Made by a program: the position numbers and the translations under genes. Shown here one piece after another: positions 61,803-64,000 of a DNA stretch of 64,000 bases (positions are counted from its first letter, which is position 1; each line of letters starts with the position of its first letter). Origin of the DNA: Ahrensia sp. (GTDB lineage Bacteria; Pseudomonadota; Alphaproteobacteria; Rhizobiales; Rhizobiaceae). The notes below the pieces were generated by a model, which saw only the letters and a program-made list of their open reading frames with translations, did no database searches and had not been told where the DNA came from. The stretch spans positions 3,817-67,816 of the forward strand of contig NZXU01000052.1 of NCBI GenBank assembly GCA_002698425.1, read 5' to 3'.

Positions 61803-63230
61803 ATGGATAAGGCGAAAAGTATCTTCGATGAGATGCTGGCTGACGAGGATTTGGCTCGTGCGCCCTACAGCGATTATCACGGCTGGTTCGTCGACGAGGA
61901 CACCGCGAGGCTGAACCAGAAGTCGAAGGAGGCGGAGACCTTCTTCCGGCGGACCGGCATCACGTTCAACGTTTATGGTCAGGCGGAAGCGGCCGAAAGG
62001 CTGATCCCGTTCGACATCGTGCCGCGGATCATCTCCGGGCGCGAATGGGCGCGGCTGTCGCGCGGCATCGAGCAGCGCGTGCGCGCCATCAACTCGTTCC
62101 TGCATGATATCTACCACCGCCAGGAAATCATCCGCGCGGGCCGCATCCCGGTCCAGTTGATCGCCCAGAACGAGGCTTTCCTCGACAAGATGATCGGCGT
62201 CGCGCCGCCCGGCAACATCTACACACACATCGTCGGCACCGACATCGTGCGCACCGGCGAGGACCAGTTCTACGTGCTGGAGGATAATGCCCGCACGCCG
62301 TCCGGCGTCTCCTACATGCTGGAGAACCGGGAGACGATGCTGCAGATGTTCCCGGAACTGTTCTCGAAGATTCGTGTCCAGCCGGTCAGCGACTATCCGA
62401 AGAACCTGCGCCGCTCCCTGTCGGCCTGCGCGCCGGACAAATGCGACGGTAAGCCGGTGGTCGCCGTGCTGACGCCGGGCATCCACAACTCGGCCTATTT
62501 CGAACACGCCTTCCTCGCCGACCAGATGGGCGCGGAACTGGTCGAGGGCCACGATCTGCGTGTCGTCGACGGGCGCATCGCCATGCGCACGACGCGCGGC
62601 TACACGCCGATCGACGTCATTTACCGCCGCGTCGACGACGATTTCCTCGATCCGCTGAATTTCAATCCGCAATCGATGCTCGGCGTGCCCGGCATCATGG
62701 ATGTCTATCGCGCCGGCGGCATCACCATCGCCAATGCGCCGGGCACCGGAATCGCCGACGACAAGGCGATCTATTCCTACATGCCCGACATCGTCGAGTT
62801 CTACACCGGCGAAAGCGCGATCCTGAAAAACGTCCCGACATGGCGCTGTTCCGACGAGGATTCTCTGGCCTATGTGCTCGAGCATCTCAACGAACTCGTC
62901 GTCAAGGAAGTGCACGGTTCCGGCGGCTACGGCATGCTGGTCGGCCCCGCCGCCTCGAAACGCGAAATCGCCGCCTTCCGCGACAAGCTGAAGGCCAAGC
63001 CCGGCAACTACATCGCCCAGCCGACCCTGTCCCTGTCGACGGTGCCGATCCTCACGAAACATGGTCTGGCGCCGCGCCATGTCGATCTGCGCCCCTTCGT
63101 GCTGGTGTCGCCCAACGGCATCAACATCACGCCGGGCGGGCTGACCCGCGTGGCGCTGAAAAAGGGGTCGCTGGTCGTCAATTCGAGTCAGGGAGGCGGC
63201 ACCAAGGACACCTGGGTGCTGGAGGAATAG
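61803..63230 (+). CDS. circularly permuted type 2 ATP-grasp protein
   Basis: 475 residues. YHGWFVDEDTARL, FDIVPRIISGREWARLSRGIEQRVRAINSFLHDIYH and YVLEDNARTPSGVSYMLENR are diagnostic of the permuted ATP-grasp family; VKEVHGSGGYGMLVGP near residue 375 and SQGGGTKDTWVLEE at the end complete the site. Family members are encoded with alpha-E, transglutaminase and proteasome-like protease genes and are predicted to make or modify peptides. ATG at 61803 follows TTGAGGGA. The alpha-E gene begins at the base after its stop codon. Confidence 0.92.
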   Translation: MDKAKSIFDEMLADEDLARAPYSDYHGWFVDEDTARLNQKSKEAETFFRRTGITFNVYGQAEAAERLIPFDIVPRIISGREWARLSRGIEQRVRAINSFLHDIYHRQEIIRAGRIPVQLIAQNEAFLDKMIGVAPPGNIYTHIVGTDIVRTGEDQFYVLEDNARTPSGVSYMLENRETMLQMFPELFSKIRVQPVSDYPKNLRRSLSACAPDKCDGKPVVAVLTPGIHNSAYFEHAFLADQMGAELVEGHDLRVVDGRIAMRTTRGYTPIDVIYRRVDDDFLDPLNFNPQSMLGVPGIMDVYRAGGITIANAPGTGIADDKAIYSYMPDIVEFYTGESAILKNVPTWRCSDEDSLAYVLEHLNELVVKEVHGSGGYGMLVGPAASKREIAAFRDKLKAKPGNYIAQPTLSLSTVPILTKHGLAPRHVDLRPFVLVSPNGINITPGGLTRVALKKGSLVVNSSQGGGTKDTWVLEE

Positions 63231-64000
63231 ATGCTCGGCAAGACCGCGGGCGGACTTTACTGGATGTTTCGTTACCTGGAGCGCAGCGAGAACAATGCGC
63301 GCCTGGTCGATGCCGGATTCCGTATCGCCCTGACCCGTTCCGCCGCCGCCGAGGACGAGTGGATGTCGGTGATCCAGACCGCCGGCGTGCAGGAAGGCTT
63401 CCTCGAGCGCCATGACCAGGCCGACGCCAGCACGGTCACCGATTACATGCTGCGCGACAAGACCAATTCGTCCAGCGTGCTCTCGGTCGTCGAGGCCGCG
63501 CGCAACAACGCCCGGCTCGTGCGCACGGCCCTGACCCGTGAGGTCTGGGAGGCGACGAACGAATGCTGGCTGGCGCTGAAAGACGTGCTCGCCCGCCCGG
63601 TGCGTGAACGCGGCCTCCCGGAAACGCTCGGCACCATTCGCCAGCAGAGCGCGCTGGTGCGCGCCGCCCTGCACGGCACCATGCTGCGCAACGACATCTA
63701 CGATTTCGCCCGTATCGGAACCTTTATCGAACGCGCCGACAACACGGCGCGCATTCTCGACGTCAAATACTACGTGCTGCTGCCTTCGGTCATGCATGTC
63801 GGCTCGTCGCTGGACAATGTGCAGTGGGAGACGATCCTGCGATCGGTCTCGGCGCAGCGCGCCTATCGCTGGCTCAATGCGGGCGACATCAACCCCAAGG
63901 GCATCGCCGAATTCCTGATACGCGACCGCCGCCTGCCGCGCTCGCTCGCATTCTGTTATACGAAGCTGGTCGACAATCTCGGCTATCTTGCCGATGATTA
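63231..64000 (+). CDS. alpha-E domain protein, partial (runs off right edge)
   Basis: At least 256 codons with no stop before the edge. MLGKTAGGLYWMFRYLERSENNARLVDAGFR is the family N-terminus, and later RIGTFIERADNTARILDVKYY is the repeated helix signature. The alpha-E domain is all-helical and always linked to the ATP-grasp partner. ATG immediately follows the ATP-grasp stop, so translation is coupled. A transglutaminase gene and a proteasome-type protease gene are expected to the right. Confidence 0.92.
   Translation, partial: MLGKTAGGLYWMFRYLERSENNARLVDAGFRIALTRSAAAEDEWMSVIQTAGVQEGFLERHDQADASTVTDYMLRDKTNSSSVLSVVEAARNNARLVRTALTREVWEATNECWLALKDVLARPVRERGLPETLGTIRQQSALVRAALHGTMLRNDIYDFARIGTFIERADNTARILDVKYYVLLPSVMHVGSSLDNVQWETILRSVSAQRAYRWLNAGDINPKGIAEFLIRDRRLPRSLAFCYTKLVDNLGYLADD

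Overview
The window is a GC-rich chromosomal segment of an alphaproteobacterium, most likely of the order Hyphomicrobiales (Rhizobiales). The pointers are a PodJ-like polarity protein with Sel1 repeats and a peptidoglycan-binding tail, the DUF952-pyrD gene pair, an IalB-type protein, DUF1127 and DUF6460 proteins, TauE next to a TIGR02186 protein, and a palindromic repeat of a style common in rhizobia. Genus cannot be fixed from the sequence. There is one tRNA gene (Phe) and no rRNA, CRISPR array, transposase or integrase.

Layout. 1-3600: two acyl-CoA dehydrogenases and a MerR regulator, with a perfect palindrome in front of the pair. 3800-10340: a podJ-like gene, then TauE, TIGR02186 and DUF3429 membrane proteins. 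10341-20300: the 'ligase-associated' DNA damage set (pdeM, Lhr-type helicase, MBL-fold exonuclease, ATP-dependent ligase). It is scattered by a methyltransferase, a parDE toxin-antitoxin pair, an unknown periplasmic protein and an AT-rich HNH-like gene. The ligase carries an in-frame amber codon and an in-frame palindromic element. 20300-27200: accessory island with a VPLPA-CTERM protein, a 1143-residue protein made entirely of octapeptide repeats, a GNAT-fold protein and a JmjC-like oxygenase. 27200-39300: small envelope proteins, HDAC-like enzyme, SDR, MATE pump, winged-helix/TPR regulator with a degenerate hydrolase, DEAD-box helicase, pyrD and tRNA-Phe. 39500-46540: a very large glycine-rich autotransporter. 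46580-54300: IalB, LuxR, ClpP-like, TrxC, amidase, UxaA-family dehydratase and an alpha/beta hydrolase. 54400-57660: the complete zinc locus znuA / znuCB-zur around one Zur box. 57808-61370: a glycosyltransferase-cytochrome P450 fusion followed by a WaaG-like glycosyltransferase. 61800-64000: ATP-grasp and alpha-E genes of the predicted peptide-modification cluster.

Most notable. (1) The octapeptide protein at 21557-24988 has 142 octads plus 7 residues with no indel, and a second-order rhythm of 10 and 7 octads. (2) A GT2 domain and a full-length P450 sit in one polypeptide at 57808-60033. (3) The DNA-repair operon has been split twice at gene 3' ends, each time leaving a diverged copy of about 52 bp of the 3' end on the far side of the inserted gene. 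(4) The ligase is broken by a single CAG-to-TAG type change.
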